A stretch of 64,000 nt of DNA from Juglans regia (Eukaryota > Streptophyta > Magnoliopsida > Fagales > Juglandaceae), in NCBI RefSeq assembly GCF_001411555.2, contig NC_049915.1, forward strand, positions 17,002,640 through 17,066,639, given 5' to 3'. Of the stretch, positions 22,125-35,189 are shown piece by piece (position 1 is the first letter of the stretch; every line of letters begins with the position of its first letter). The notes under the pieces were generated by a model. That model saw only the letters and a program-made list of their open reading frames with translations. It did no database searches and had not been told where the DNA came from. The translations under genes and the position numbers were made by a program.

Positions 22125-23110
22125 TTTGAGAACCGATACTGCATCGGTTACACCCCTAAACCCGTACTTTTAATTTTACCAATTTCGGTCCTGTTCAGTT
22201 CGACTTTTATAGTTTTCGTATAGTATTAGTGGATTATATAGTAATTAGTATAACTATACCATAGTGATATAGTATATATAGTGATATAGTATTAATATAA
22301 GTACTAGCTAGCTAATACTACAATGATTCATATAGTTATTTATATTTAGTATTAGTATAAATAACAATATATATAATAATATATAGTAATATCATATAGT
22401 GATAGAGTATTTGATTATGAATGTTAGTGATAATATGCTAGCTAGTGATAATATGTTACTCTCCAACTTATTTATATATAAGATTATATATATTGTTAAT
22501 GATAATACGCTTGGCTACATATACGTTTGTGAAATATGATGGTTACATATATATTCTTTTTATATGAATGTATAGGATCAAATTTATAGAAATGTATTTA
22601 TCAAAAAGAATATATATTATAATTTATTATGGTATAAGATTTATTTATCCTTATTATATTTATAGTTTATATCAATAACATATGATCAAATGTTCAACTT
22701 TAAGATTAAAAAATTATATCAAATATTATATTAAGATTTATAAGATTATTTTTATGTTATATTAAATATTATATTAATGTTATGTTATTAGATTATTATT
22801 ATTCATGAATACTAGGATTTTAAAATTTAATGTTATATTAATTAAACTTAGTATATAATATAAAATTATTTTATATAAATTATATATAAAAATTATGTAT
22901 AATATAAATAATCATATAAAAGATATTTTATATATATATATATTGTAAATTAAAATATATATATAAACCGGTCCGGTGTTAGAAAATGGAAAAGCGAAAT
23001 CGGACCCGTTTCGACCGGTTTTAAGAAAAATGAAACCAATACTGGACTGAACCGATTTTGAATTGGACTGAATCCATCGGTTCGGTCTGGTTCACTAGTT
23101 TACTGATTTC
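22125..23110. mobile_element. hAT-like non-autonomous remnant with CCGGT-rich ends
   Basis: The left part has GAACCGATACTGCATCGGTT and ACACCCCTA. The right part has AAACCGGTCCGGTGT, TTTCGACCGGTTTT and CGGTTCGGTCTGGTTC. The centre is almost pure AT. The organisation and sequence resemble the elements at 18736-19438 and 61750-62325, the latter in inverted orientation. Ends and target duplication were not resolved. Confidence 0.5.
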
Positions 23111-23559
23111 TTTTTTCTTACCTAGACCCAATAAAAAGTTAAAAAGAAAAGAAAATTTTAAAAACTCATTATTCTATTTTATGTATTTTTTTCAATCATT
23201 TTCTCATGTTTTGCAAAGTTTTTATCACGAGTGTTTTTTATTGGTGTTGATCAAATATAATTTTTGTGATCTATCAAATATAAAGAGATTATATGAAAAT
23301 AATTTCAAAAATTGACTTGGTTTTATGTGATTTATTAGATATATTTTACAATCTAACGAATCACATTAATTTATAAAATTACTCTTATATAATTTATTTA
23401 TGATTAGAGCATTTTTATTTTTTATTATAACTTTTTCATATTTAACAGATAAATATTCGAAATATATATATTAAAAAAAATAGCAAAATATTTTAATTTT
23501 AAAAGTTGGCGGCAATTAGACCCTAGCGCTAATTAATTTTCCTTGGCTAATTTTCACCT

Positions 23560-24800
23560 TGGCGCCGAATACTGGCTCCAAACACAATTTCAATATTCAT
23601 TTGATTTTTAAATGCATTTCAAAGGGTGGGGGCGTGCGGCAATAGTGGAAATGGGAAGGCTATTGGGTTCAAGCACTACGAGCATAACTACAGCGGTGCA
23701 GAACAGCCAAGAACAGAGCCGTCTAATGTTCTTCTAAAACCCAAGAAGCTTCGTCAATGGAGTACTTGCTCTCCGTAAGCTTCTCTTCGCCTCTCCTCTC
23801 TGTAATCCACGAATCCAACTTCAGGTAAAAAAGTTAATACTCTTTATTACCGAAGCAGTCTTTCAAAATTTCCTCTCTCAAACCCCTGTTTGGTTGCTGA
23901 GAAAATGTCAGGAAAGAAAACTTTCGAGTCTTCAAGGAAAAAATAAAAGCAAGGACAAACTTTTCAATGTCTTCGAGAGGTAAAAGGGCTGCTTGCCTGA
24001 AAAAGAATTCAGCCAAGTTACAGCTACATTGCTATGCTGGGTTGGGGTTTTTTTTTTTTTTCCCTTGAAACCGATGTAAAACAAACATACTTGGAATTTT
24101 TCCTTTTTATTTTCTTCACATTTTCTCGGGCACCGAACCGGTGTAAAGAATGAGAACCGACTCATTCGGATGGTGTGGCTTTTTAATAAGTGGCCTGTCC
24201 TCTACATTGGATTGGTGTCTGGTCTGGTACTGTGAGTAATTCTCCAAGTTTCTATGGAGCAAAAGTCCAGAACTTTTTATGGTAGAGTTTCTGGAAAACT
24301 TGTTTCGGTTACTTCTATGGCATACAAAATTTGTGCAAGTCTTATATTGGCATACAAAATTCCTGCTCTATACATTGGCTTCCTATTTTCCTAAATGTAA
24401 TAACAGATTACTTGTATTAGTGCTAACTGATAACAGACAACTCACGTCCGAGATCATGCATGGGACAAAGCCTGAAATCCCGCATGGAGCAACGTCTAAC
24501 ATAGGAAACCAAGATTCTGTCCCAAGAGAAGCTCAATCAACTCTGCCTTTAAGAACAGCATATGGACTATTAGGAAGTCGACCGTTAGCTAAATAATTCC
24601 CTATTAGGAAGTCAACTTGTATTCTTTATACTTTCCTTCTCTAAGCTTTGTACGCATGCTTTTGGGTATATAAAACCCTGCTGTTCACATCTCACACATA
24701 AGGAAAAATATTCACTTTATTTGATCTGTTCTTTACTTTCTTTACTAACTACAAGTACAAACTCTTGTTATTTATTTAAAAATTGTAAGTTACATGAAAA
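23560..24800. other. Unassigned interior stretch; possible captured first exon and LTR-like promoter
   Basis: An ATG at 23758 opens 23 codons to a GT donor after TCCAACTTCAG (about 23824), which could be a captured first exon. At 24430-24780 the sequence has the look of a copia-type LTR promoter, with a TATA box GGGTATATAAAACCCTG at about 24664. No terminal repeat or protein match confirms either. Confidence 0.3.
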
Positions 24801-25284
24801 TTGAAAGCCAGTAACGGAAGTACCATTTGCAACTGTATGGCTTATAGGGTACCCTTTCTGTGGTATCTAAAACATATTAATTCAAAGAGCCAACTCTGTG
24901 ATCTCACGATACCCAGTGTTCTTCATGAGTTTGAGGTGTATCCTCTGATCAGATGGTGCTGTACTGCTGTCCTTATCAAACTGGATTTATTTTTTTTTCT
25001 TATTTATTTAGTTTGTTAAGATAAATTTTCCTTTCCCATCACTCACCAAATATTTCCTATCCTATACAGCTTTTATACATTCTGTGCAGTTTCAAATATG
25101 TCTGATCAATTTATCTCACTTGCCTGACAAGGAAGTTCATTCAGTGGCTGGTGGAAATTAGTCCAGAATACTAAATCAATTGTTCCTCCTAGGTTTATTT
25201 CATTACAACTGGCTGCTTTAACTTCTTGGTCTTTATTCCAAGTGATTTATGGTTTTTTGATTTATGGACTCTGCTTCTATACAG

Positions 25285-25948
<664 letters not shown>

Positions 25949-26299
25949 TAACTCCCTCAATAGCATGAGCAAGACGGGACTAATTAGATGGGCCAAGTGG
26001 TGGGTGGTACAATCTTTTAATTCTACATAAGTTGTATACAACAGCAAAGTAGTCATTAGGCTTTTATAAGTTGTATTACATTTCGGAAATTAGATAGTTA
26101 TATTGTATATAGGAAATTTATAGTTTATGTATTGCTTGGAGAATCATCTGTTTAGGCCTTACTTTTTTTTATAGTTTATTTTTTCCTAACAAAAGGAACA
26201 GGCCGATAATACTTTTTATTAGTTTAGAAATAGTTTTTTTTTTTTCACAAAGAGCTGAAATAAATAAAATTATTTATGTTTGTGGGTGCCTATTTTTGT

Positions 26300-27220
26300 G
26301 CATTTTTAAATTTTGTAGATGATATATTGTAAATTTAAATTGCTCAATTACCAATATTTACAAGTGTCGATAATGCAATATCTAAAATGTTGAGATTGTA
26401 ATTTATCAGCATTTGAAAAAGTCGGTAAAATAATGTTTAATTATTGGCATTTGTAAGTGTTGAGAATCCAGTCTCCAAATGTTGGGACTAAAGAAATTTA
26501 TTGGCACGTGTAGACGTCAATAAAATAAAACTACATTTATTCATGATTATCGAAAAATAAATAATCGACTAATTACTTTTTTGACATTTGTAAGCGTCAA
26601 TAAAATATTCTAGAACGGTACGGGAGTATAAATATTTGCCGACGCTTGTAGACGTCGATAAAATAAACTACCTCGGTTGGTGGGTGCTTATTTTGATGTT
26701 AACAAAATAACTACCTAATTATTGGCATTTGTAAATGCGGATAATATTTTTCAAAATGTCAATATGAAAATAATTTACAGTCGTTTATAGACGTCAGTAA
26801 AATAATAAATGATTATTGGCATTTGTAAATGTCGGTAGCATTATCTACAAAATGCAAGTATAAAAAATATTTACTAACGTTTATATACGTCAGTAAATTA
26901 AAAAATAATTACTAACATTTGTAAGTGTCGGTAACTAAACGTCGGCTGAAACAAATATTAACGACACTTGTACACGCCGGTGAAAAAAAAAAGTTGGAAA
27001 GGAACTAGTTAATTGCCGGCATTTAAAAAGGTCAGCAACATCATAAACAAAACGTCAGTATCCAAAAATGGGATGGTGGCGTTTACATAAATGTCGGCAA
27101 ATAATATTCCCGACCCTTAGGTGCCGGCGCTTGGGTTGTGCCAGTAAACAAACGCCGGTAAAAATATTACCGGCGTTTATTGTCCAATTGCTGGCGTTTA
27201 TGTGACGCCGGCAAATTGCC
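26300..27220. repeat. Right subterminal repeats of CACTA-like element
   Basis: Diverged inverted copies of the left array, with units such as ATTTGTAAGTGTCGGTAA and CGTTTATAGACGTCAGTAAA, becoming better preserved toward the terminus. Confidence 0.7.
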
Positions 27221-27232
27221 CTTTTTTTGTAG

Positions 27233-27712
27233 TAGTTCTTATCCGAAAAAGGCTAAAACATTTCATTGTTCTTAACACTCCACCTCATGTGTGATTTAGG
27301 TTTCTCTTTAATATAGAGTCCATGCACACACCACGGAGAATATTTAATTAAATAGAGTGAATGATTTATAAGAGAATTGTGCGCTCTCCTCCTGATCCCA
27401 GATGAGCTTAGCTCCGAAGTTTGGCATTCATGAGGACACCGTCCCACTGGGATCAGGCATTCATTCCTAAGTCTTTAATGCTATGTGAAATCATCATATA
27501 TACGTCTTAAAAGCATAAGCCAATGAAAAAGATAGATTTAATTATTTATATTACATTTTTAACAACCTCATTATAAACGGTCAAGATTAGGACATTTGCT
27601 CTGATTACATGTAAAATTATGTTCTTTTAAATTAAAATGTTTGCAAGAGAAGATTTTAAATTTTAAAAAAAATGGAGGCCGGATTGATATTATATCATCT
27701 TCATTAATCAAA
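27233..27712. other. No recognised feature
   Basis: Short non-repetitive stretch between the CACTA-like end and the occlusion-protein-like exon. Nothing is seen in it. Confidence 0.4.
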
Positions 27713-27713
27713 C

Positions 27714-28070
27714 CAGAGCTACATTTTGTTCTACGGAGGCTCAAACGAAGACTGGTTGAGCAGATTTACTGAGACAGCAAATAGAGTGGCTCAACATCAA
27801 GTCCTTCAACAATATCCGCTCAACATTTCCATAAATGTTCTTGCGGTTCGATCCGACAACAAAAGAGAGGTTTGAGCACAATTACCGAAAAGTTACGCAA
27901 ATGGGAGGCGAGTAGATGCTAACGACATATTTAGACGTTTGATAAATAATCAGAGCGGATGGGTAGTGCTGAGCCAAGGAAATGTCGTATTGCTCTCTGA
28001 TGATGGGGAAAGAATGCTGCAAGTCTTGGAGAATTTTGATCAACAGGAGTACTGGATGCGAGTTTCATGA
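27714..28070 (+). pseudogene. Sieve-element-occlusion-like C-terminal exon, interrupted
   Basis: One frame encodes ILFYGGSNEDWLSRFTET, then LPKSYANGRRVDANDIFRR and SGWVVLSQGNVVLLSDDGER before a stop at 28068-28070. This pattern (FYGG.., a middle helical region, GW.VLS.G) resembles the C-terminal thioredoxin-like part of plant sieve element occlusion (SEO) proteins, which form phloem P-protein filaments. An in-frame TGA at 27873-27875 breaks it. No upstream exons are found between here and the CACTA-like element, so either the insertion separated it from its gene or only this exon survives. Family recognition is from memory. Confidence 0.5.
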
Positions 28071-28754
28071 ATTCCCATCGACGTCGTAATTAGTTTCGTT
28101 GACGGGTGCTATATATGAATGGTCAGCATGCATGCAGCACTTACGTACCAAATAAAGATGTGGATCGATATACTCGTGTCTTAGTTTAATAATGTGTCTC
28201 TTGTCATGCAGCCACTAGGAAGTTTGTACGTATGATATGTCACATGGACGGGTGCACATGCAATATATCTGTGATGTCGAGCACTCTAGAATTTCTTTCA
28301 AACACGCCCAACTCATAATTTTGTATATTTCTTGTTTCTCCCTTTTTCACCATTCCGGATCACTCGGAGCTTGGCTTTGCTCCAAGTTCAAGAGGTCATG
28401 CCAGCAAAACCTTAATTTATGGTCTTGTAGAGCATATTATAGAACAGTGAATTATATTTGGCGGGTAAGTAGGGCCCAAGCTTACATGCTACAGCTAGGC
28501 CTGTGCACATGGGCCGACGATCCGATTGACCCGATTTAATCAATTTGATCCGTCTGACATATTACGGTTCATTAGAAGTCCGGTTCCCCAACCCGCCTAG
28601 TGCCAGTTTGTTCTTCGGGTTTTAATTCGACTGACCTCTGTAAATTTGTTCTTTTTTTCTCAGAACCTCCAAGTCCCATGGATGAAAGCCCTTGCCTTCT
28701 AAGTCGAACTCCCTGCTCACTGTCTTCGTCTGATTGGCGGGCTTGCAGGTGTAA

Positions 28755-29165
28755 GGGATTCGGTTCATCGCCCAGTACCTCTTCATCGTCCATCTCGTCC
28801 TCATGCGCGACGACTTCATCCGCCAAGACCAGCTCTTCGTCTACCCCTCCACCGGTGGCAGAAATTACCTAAAGCTCTCCAACTTCCATGAAAATTCTAG
28901 CCCCTTAAGTTGGGAGCTCTCCTCCTGGGTACGTTGGTATGTCGAAGGTAACATATTGGAAGAGATCATGGGTTTTGTTTGTGAGGATCATTTCTCGGCA
29001 ATCAAGTCCATTTCATTGGACAAGAATTCACTCTCCAGTAGCGTTTGTGCAATCAAATCTATGAGTTCTTATCATAAAAAATGGCTTTCTTTCTCCAATG
29101 CTAAGCTTCTCTTTGCTATCTTCGTCGATGGATTCTCTAATGATAGGTACTGCCAAAATTCGTAG
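28755..29165 (+). pseudogene. Clathrin assembly protein (ANTH, At4g40080-like) fragment
   Basis: The frame through the ATG at 28803 reads LVLMRDDFIRQDQLFVYPST, GGRNYLKLSNFHENSSPLSW and ELSSWVRWYVE. These closely follow the ANTH domain of small plant clathrin-assembly proteins (AP180/CALM-like, bind phosphoinositides and clathrin at coated pits). It then jumps to NILEEIMGFVCEDHFSAIK, which resembles a region much later in such proteins, so an internal segment is missing. The frame ends at 29165. The N-terminal start of the ANTH domain is not recognisable in frame. It is carried inside the hAT element and is probably non-functional. Confidence 0.6.
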
Positions 29166-29281
29166 TCACTCTCCCTTTCTCTGTGTCTCTTTGCTCTTTA
29201 GGTTCTATGTATTGTTTGTTTTTTTTTTGTTTTTTTGAAAAGTATGTAGTGTTTGTTTAGTTGCTCTAAAAAGACGCCGGG

Positions 29282-29542
29282 AAGTGCATAGCTTGCCGCT
29301 CACCGGCCGATCTGGTGGAGTACGAGAAAGTCCTGAAGCTGTTCTTCGTTCCCGTCTGGCGGTGGCATGGGAAAGAGCCCCTCATGCACTGCAACAATTG
29401 CAACCTTTTCTTCCCTCCCTCCTACTCCCTACCGCCATCTCCAGCCGATTCGGCCGTCCCTGACGTCTTGAGGTGCAAGTTCTGTAACTGGCCGGTGGAG
29501 CCCTAGTTCAGTTTTTGCCCCTTTTGTGGATCTGCTCTGTGA
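29282..29542 (+). pseudogene. Zinc-ribbon protein retrocopy with nonsense mutation
   Basis: The frame has four CxxC knuckles in order: KCIACRSPADLVEYEKVLK, MHCNNCNLFF, LRCKFCNWPVEP and, after an in-frame TAG at 29504-29506, FCPFCGSAL followed by TGA at 29540-29542. This matches small plant zinc-ribbon proteins of unknown function. There is no intron, the 5' end is truncated, and the segment is followed by an A/T-rich tail (AATAATAATAATAAA). It is bracketed by a 20-base direct repeat with two mismatches (29267-29286 and 29687-29706). These are the hallmarks of a LINE-mobilised processed pseudogene. Confidence 0.65.
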
Positions 29543-29963
29543 GCGTCCTTATTATTTTGTTCGTTTGCTACCAATGGCTTACTATGAAATGGCTTACCAA
29601 TGGCTTTTGTTCATTTCCCTGCTCTGTATGCATTTAGGAAGTGTTCAAAATTAATAAAATTGGGTTATGTTTAATAATAATAATAATAAAAAGACGCCAG
29701 AAAGTGATTTTCATTTTTTCAAAATGATCTATGTCGTTGTTTATACATTTTCAAATTTCTTTCAAATTCTTGTTTCATGGCTGAGGCAGAGCTAGAGAAG
29801 GACTTCCAATCACTAATATATATATATATATATAAACCGATAAAGTTGCCCAATTCGAATGATTCGGGTCGGGTTGGGTTATTTTCTATGCTCATGACCG
29901 CGGGCCAATCGGGTCTGGCCAAAGATTTCCTTGGACGGGCCAATGTGCAGGCCTAGCAGCAGC

Positions 29964-31560
29964 CTCTAATTCTGCTACTTTTGTGATGGTGTTGTATTTT
30001 GTTGGTATTGGCATATTTTAAGAGCACTTGTACTGAATTATGAAATAAAACGGGGTATGTTAACTATTCCTTCAGGATTCACTTTGATAGAGCATTCTCC
30101 TGTTTTCATTGCAAATAAAACAGGATGTGTATCAGAAATGTGGAATATTTGGAAAATGATTTGTACAAGCTTAAGTTGTGCACCACTCGAGTAAGCCTTT
30201 TGATAAAAAAAAGTGACACCCACTTGAAAATTTTCACTTTTTTCAAAAGGTTTATACATTACGTGTTTTTATTTAACATCACTATTTCACATTTGGACAT
30301 CAACAAAACGAACCAAATTGTTGTTACTTTTTGCAGGAAGAAAGTACCTTCGCTTGTTTTAGTTATAAGAAATACTATTTTTAAGTTCATAAGTCTGCTA
30401 ACAGGATCTTTGTCCAGGTGATCGACCTTACAAGCCAATTTAAGAAGAGTGATTATCTGTTGCGTAAAGAATCTCTGGTTTTGGCCGTGCTTTTGTGGTG
30501 ACATATTGAGGAGACAAGAGGGGGAATTATTTAGGATATTGACTTTTGTATTTGTCATTTTAATTAAATGTATATTCCAATGTGTACCCTTTGTGTATTG
30601 TAAGGGTTTGAAAGGATTTAAAAAATTACCCATTAAAAATATAGTGGAGCGGATGGTAAAAAAGGCTTGAAGGGTGTAAATTACAATAAAAATAATTTTC
30701 AGTATTTTCTATGTGCAAATTAATGATAATATCAAACATGTCTATTGTCTTTGCAAGAAGATACAATTGTCAGCCCTCGTTTATGGAAAAGAGCTCTATT
30801 CAAAAGTAGTGTAGACTTGGGAGGCACTTGAGATGAAAGAAGGTTCGTTTCCCTTGCAAATTTTCCAGTCAACTTGCTCTGAAGAGACTTGGAATATCAA
30901 GTAGCATTTTCCTCCCGTCATCTTCATTTTCTAGAATGGAATGGAATAGTCAAAGGGAAAGTTAAACCAAAATATAACAACTCTTCCATCCATGTGGACA
31001 TTAGATAGAAGTTAAGAATAGTATACTTTGGGAGAAGTTTTTTGACAAGTACTTTTGAACAGAAATAAGAAGTGGAAATTAGAGAGAAGTCTTTGAAGTG
31101 TTCTAAATTTGGTTTATTATTCTTATAAATGCAACATGGAGATTGTGGTATAATGTCTCAAACACTATGGAAGACCACTTTGGTGCACTTAGATTAACAC
31201 CTTATGATACATGTTCTATCACTAAGAAAGTTGAACTATTTGTGTCTCACGTATTGGCTAATCTAACATTATCATACAATATGCTATCCTATACAATACC
31301 TTTGAGTTCTTGAAATCTCAACTACTACTTTCCAGTGAAAAAGTAGTGAATAGTAGTAAAAATGTAGTAAATAATTTGTAACCAGTAGTGAGGTGTTTAT
31401 AAATACTAGTGAAATAGTCTGAGGCCTGACATTACTTCAATTACCAAACACAGTCTTAATGGTAATAACTTCACCATTGAATTCTTTTTAGTAACCATAG
31501 AGGATCTAGTCTTTTATTTCTCTTGAACAATGCTCAACATCCTCATTTGGCTTTGAATTC
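29964..31560. other. Downstream flank of the HSL3-like gene, no supported gene
   Basis: Several short open frames occur but none shows a known motif. AGAGCACTTGTACTGAATTA at 30021 resembles the terminus of the MITE at 61278, which suggests a relic. Sequence just before 31560 is presumably the 3' untranslated region of the receptor kinase. Confidence 0.4.
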
Positions 31561-31561
31561 C

Positions 31562-34500
31562 TTAGGAAGGGAAAAACATCTCAGTTGCCGCATTCTTCTC
31601 ACAATTTATGACTAGTTGGCTGCATTGGAGCAAAACCTTAAGAACCTCTTTCATGGATGGCCTGGTTGAAGGCTGTGTGCTAGTACAATAGAGTCCAAGT
31701 CTGAAAACATGACACATTTCATTCAAGTGACAGGGTTCCGTGATCTCCTCATCCAAGGCATCACCTATCGGTTTTCCATCTTGAATGTGTCGTAATGCCC
31801 ATTCGGCTAGGGATGTGTGTTCATCACCATCATTGGCTTTCCTTCCAGTTGTCAGTTCCAGAAGGATAACTCCGAAGCTGTAAACATCGATCTTCTCATT
31901 AATTCTTGTCGTGCGAGCATACTCTGCATTTCAATTCAACAATACAAGCTAAACCAAACTTCTGGTGATAGAAAAAGAGGAAAACATAATCAATAAAAGG
32001 AAACTTGGAAATCTATATTGCCACACACCTGGAGCTATGTAGCCAAAAGAGCCAGCCACGACTGACATTGTAGTCGGTTCTCCCTCTTTGACCAACATCT
32101 TTGCTAGACCAAAATCAGCTATTTGTGCATTGAAATTGAGATCTAAAAGGATGTTGCTTGACTTCACATCTCGATGAACAATGGGTAGTGAGCAGTCATG
32201 GTGCATATAGGAGAGCCCCTGGGCAGCTCCAATTGCTATATGCAACCTCTTAGGCCAATCCAAGACAACATGACTGACTGAACTTGAAAATGTTGTTGCT
32301 CTACTTTTCCTATGCAGCCAGCGATCCAGGCTACGGTTATCGAGATACTTGTAGACAAGAAATTTTGAATTATCATTGGAGATACAGCAGAGCAACTTCA
32401 CTATGTTGGCATGTCGAATTGAACTAAGTATTTTGACTTCTGCCAGAAATTCTTTTTCAAGCTTTTCTTCTAGCTTTTTGTTATTCCAAATCTTCTTCAC
32501 AGCAACAATATCACCTGAATGATGAACAACAACACGATATACTTGACCTGATCCACCAGAACCAATCAAGTTATTTTCTGTCAATCCTGACAAAATGTCT
32601 GATTCTATGAAATTCAGCTTCTGGAACGAAACAAGCTTCCATGTCAAATGCAATCCAGGCTTTCTTTTTTTGTAATTTCTTATCACAAAGAATGAAATGA
32701 ATAAACCTAGAAGAACTGCTACCACCAAACCTATGATCCAAGCAATTAATTTGTAAGAATTTTTGCTTGACTTTTGGCGGCGCAAACTGCAGTTCTTGAG
32801 GTTAAGGGATTGAGATGGTCTACTAGCACAAAGATCAGGATTGTTCAAGAAGCTGTAGGCATATGCATCATTCTCAAATTCACTTGGGATGCTTCCAGTC
32901 AGATGATTTGAAGATAGATTGAGTGAAGTGAGCTTCAAGAGGCCAAGTTTTGAAGGAATTAGGCCAGACAACTGGTTTTCTGACAAGTCCAATTCAGTAA
33001 GGCCTGGTAAGGAACCAAGTTCCTCTGGAATTTGTCCAGAGATTGAATTTCGGCTGAGGTTTAGAGTATTCAACGATTTCCATGAATTAATATCTGATGG
33101 AAGGGAGCCCGAAAGTTGGTTTCGATCAAGCAAAAGAGTTGTCAAATGAGAAAGATCTTGAGGAATCGTGCCGTTGAAGTGGTTATTACTAGCCATAAGA
33201 ACCAACAAATTCCTCCAGTAAGACACTCCCTGTGGAATTTTGCCCGAAAACATGTTGTTATTCATCTCCAATCGTGAAAGATTACATGCCAATCTCTCAG
33301 GAAGCTCGCCTATAAAAGAATTATCACTTAGCATCAACATTTTCAGATTCGATGATGTCCAAAGGCCAATTGGAATATTCCCAGAAAACCCATTTTTGTA
33401 TATCTTAACTAGTTCCAAACTGTTGCAATTTCCAAGCGACTTGGGCAACTCTCCAGCGAGCTGGTTTTCAAAAGCTACCACTCCCACCAACTTCCCATTG
33501 TCACACAAGTGTTCTGGCAACTGGCCTGTAAGCTTGTTGGTTGAAACCTGAAACTCTTCTAGCATAGAATACCTCCCAAATTCGGGAGGCAAAGTACCTG
33601 AAAAATTATTGTTAAATAATTTGAGATTTATCAGCTTTGGAAGACGACCAATGCTATCTGGGATTTTTCCAGATAGTTGATTGAAAAACAAAGCCAGACC
33701 AGTCAAAGTTTTTAGCTTTCCAAAGTTATCGGGAATTGTTCCTGTCAAATTATTTTCTGAGAGATCGATGACATCGAGGTTTAAAGCCTCGACCACTTGA
33801 GGAATCTCCCCGGACAATTTGTTTTTGTGAAGGAGAACAACCGTTAGATTCTTTGGCATAAACAAACTATCAGGGATCTTCCCGGTCAAGTTATTTTGTG
33901 ACAAATCCAAATGCTCCAGAGCTGCCATTTCTCCAATCGAGTTTGGGATTTCCCCAATCAAATTCGTCTTGGCCATCCATAAAAACTTCAGCTTCTTCAA
34001 CTTTCCGAACTCTAAAGGCAATGTTGGCACTATCTTATAATTATAGGCCAATCCTAGTTCCTCGAGATTGGACAGGTTTCCAATTTCTGGCGGGAAAGAA
34101 CCAGTAAACGGACAAGAGATAAGCATGAGTTTTCTCAGTTCTGTCAACCGCCCAATAGATGCTGAGATGTTACCGTCAAAGTTGTTGCCTTCGAGGCTGA
34201 GCTCTCGAAGCCGAGACATGCAGTGAATGTCATCGGGGATTGCACCATAAAAGTAGTTCTGTGAGAGGTCAAGAATTTCCAGCTTGGAACAGTTGTAGAG
34301 AGCTTTCGGGAACTCCGTTGAGTGGAAACTGTTATTATAAACATCAAATGTTGTGAGGTTCTTGAGATTGCAAATGAAGGGTGAGACTGTTCCGTTGATG
34401 TTATAATCTCGGAAGGATAATCCGATGATAGAGCCGTTGGAACAAGTGATCTCAGGCCAGGAACAATGGGAGGAGGAGTTTGTTGGAATCCAATGTCTGA

Positions 34501-34648
34501 GAGATTCCGGGTTTCCCCAGAGATTTTTTAGGTTTAGTAGGATTCCTTGTTCTTGAGCACTGAGCTGGGAGTTTGCATGGCTGAGAAGGTGGAAAAAGGT
34601 ACTGATGTAGAAAGAGAAATGGATAAATGTTAGAGTTGTTTCCTTCAT
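31562..34648 (-). CDS. HSL3: LRR receptor-like kinase, HSL3-like (LRR-XI)
   Basis: This is a plasma-membrane receptor kinase in two exons. Exon 1 is 34648-32029, the intron is 32028-31924 (GT-AG, 105 bp), and exon 2 is 31923-31562. Together they encode 993 residues, and the junction restores GYIAPEY. A signal peptide occupies about residues 1-27, followed by an LRR N-terminal cap and roughly 20 LRRs of the xxLxxLDLSxNxLxGxIP type. The transmembrane helix is LIAWIIGLVVAVLLGLFI. The kinase has GSGGSGQVYR, VAVKK, an RD-type loop IVHRDVKSSNILL, DFGLAK and GYIAPE. TENNLIGSGGSGQVY and the TMSVVAGSFGYIAPE region resemble Arabidopsis AT5G25930 (HSL3/NUT), a receptor for CTNIP/SCREW stress peptides; that link is from memory. 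The C-terminal tail after RPSMKEVL is short. A truncated duplicate lies directly upstream. Confidence 0.88.
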
Positions 34649-35060
34649 TTCATGAGGTTGAGTTCCTTTGTTTCTGGCTCTGGTATGAACTCAGATCTCA
34701 ACAATGACCTAACAAATATATGAAAATTCGAGAAAGATAAGAAAAAACACACCCAATGGTAACATCTGCTAATTTTCAAACTTCAAATCAAGGAAAATTC
34801 AAAGATCGTAACATTTGCTAATTTTCCATGGAAAGGGAATTCGTTGACCAATAATTACAAGTTCAGTCCAACATCGTTGCTGACATGATACAGTTATGTG
34901 GGCTTGGAACTTTCCATCCCAATTAAGTAAATAAGAACCAAAATAAGGGATTCTTAAAGAAAAAAATCATTTTTAAAACAAGATTAGTAGATTTACTCAT
35001 ATGTTTACAACCAAGACGATAGTTTCCTACGAACTATCCATCTCCCTCTTTTTTTCTTTT
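34649..35060 (-). promoter_or_regulatory. Upstream region of HSL3-like gene, conserved in a second copy
   Basis: This putative promoter is duplicated. Matching blocks lie at 35596-35673, 36777-36830 and 39040-39254, sharing for example GAATTCGTTGA, GTCCA.CAT.TTTGCTGA, TGGAA.TTTCCATCC and AGATTAGTAGATT. Conservation reflects duplication and does not itself prove function. Confidence 0.45.
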
Positions 35061-35189
35061 TCTTTTTTGTCATTATTGACTTTGCAACCCATAAGAGAGT
35101 GTTTAACATGATTGGTACATGCTTTAAAGGTTGTAAAATTTTTGTACAAATCCTTCAAAAAAGAAGTTGTAGAGAGGTCAATAATTTTT

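Larger units (their letters stand above)
28496..29955. mobile_element. Pack-type hAT element carrying two gene fragments
   Basis: The left terminus TAGGCCTGTGCACATGGGCC and the right terminus GGCCAATGTGCAGGCCTA are inverted. The flanking octamers GCTACAGC (28488-28495) and GCAGCAGC (29956-29963) are a plausible, slightly decayed 8-bp target duplication. Subterminal CCGATTTGACCC/GGGTCGGGTT-type runs are present on both sides. The interior encodes no transposase. It contains an ANTH-type clathrin-assembly fragment and a zinc-ribbon retrocopy, both on the plus strand. The length is 1460 bp. Confidence 0.75.

Noticed and set aside
32919..34107. Plus-strand frames across the receptor-kinase LRR region.
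   Set aside because: They mirror the repeated LRR codons on the minus strand and match no family.
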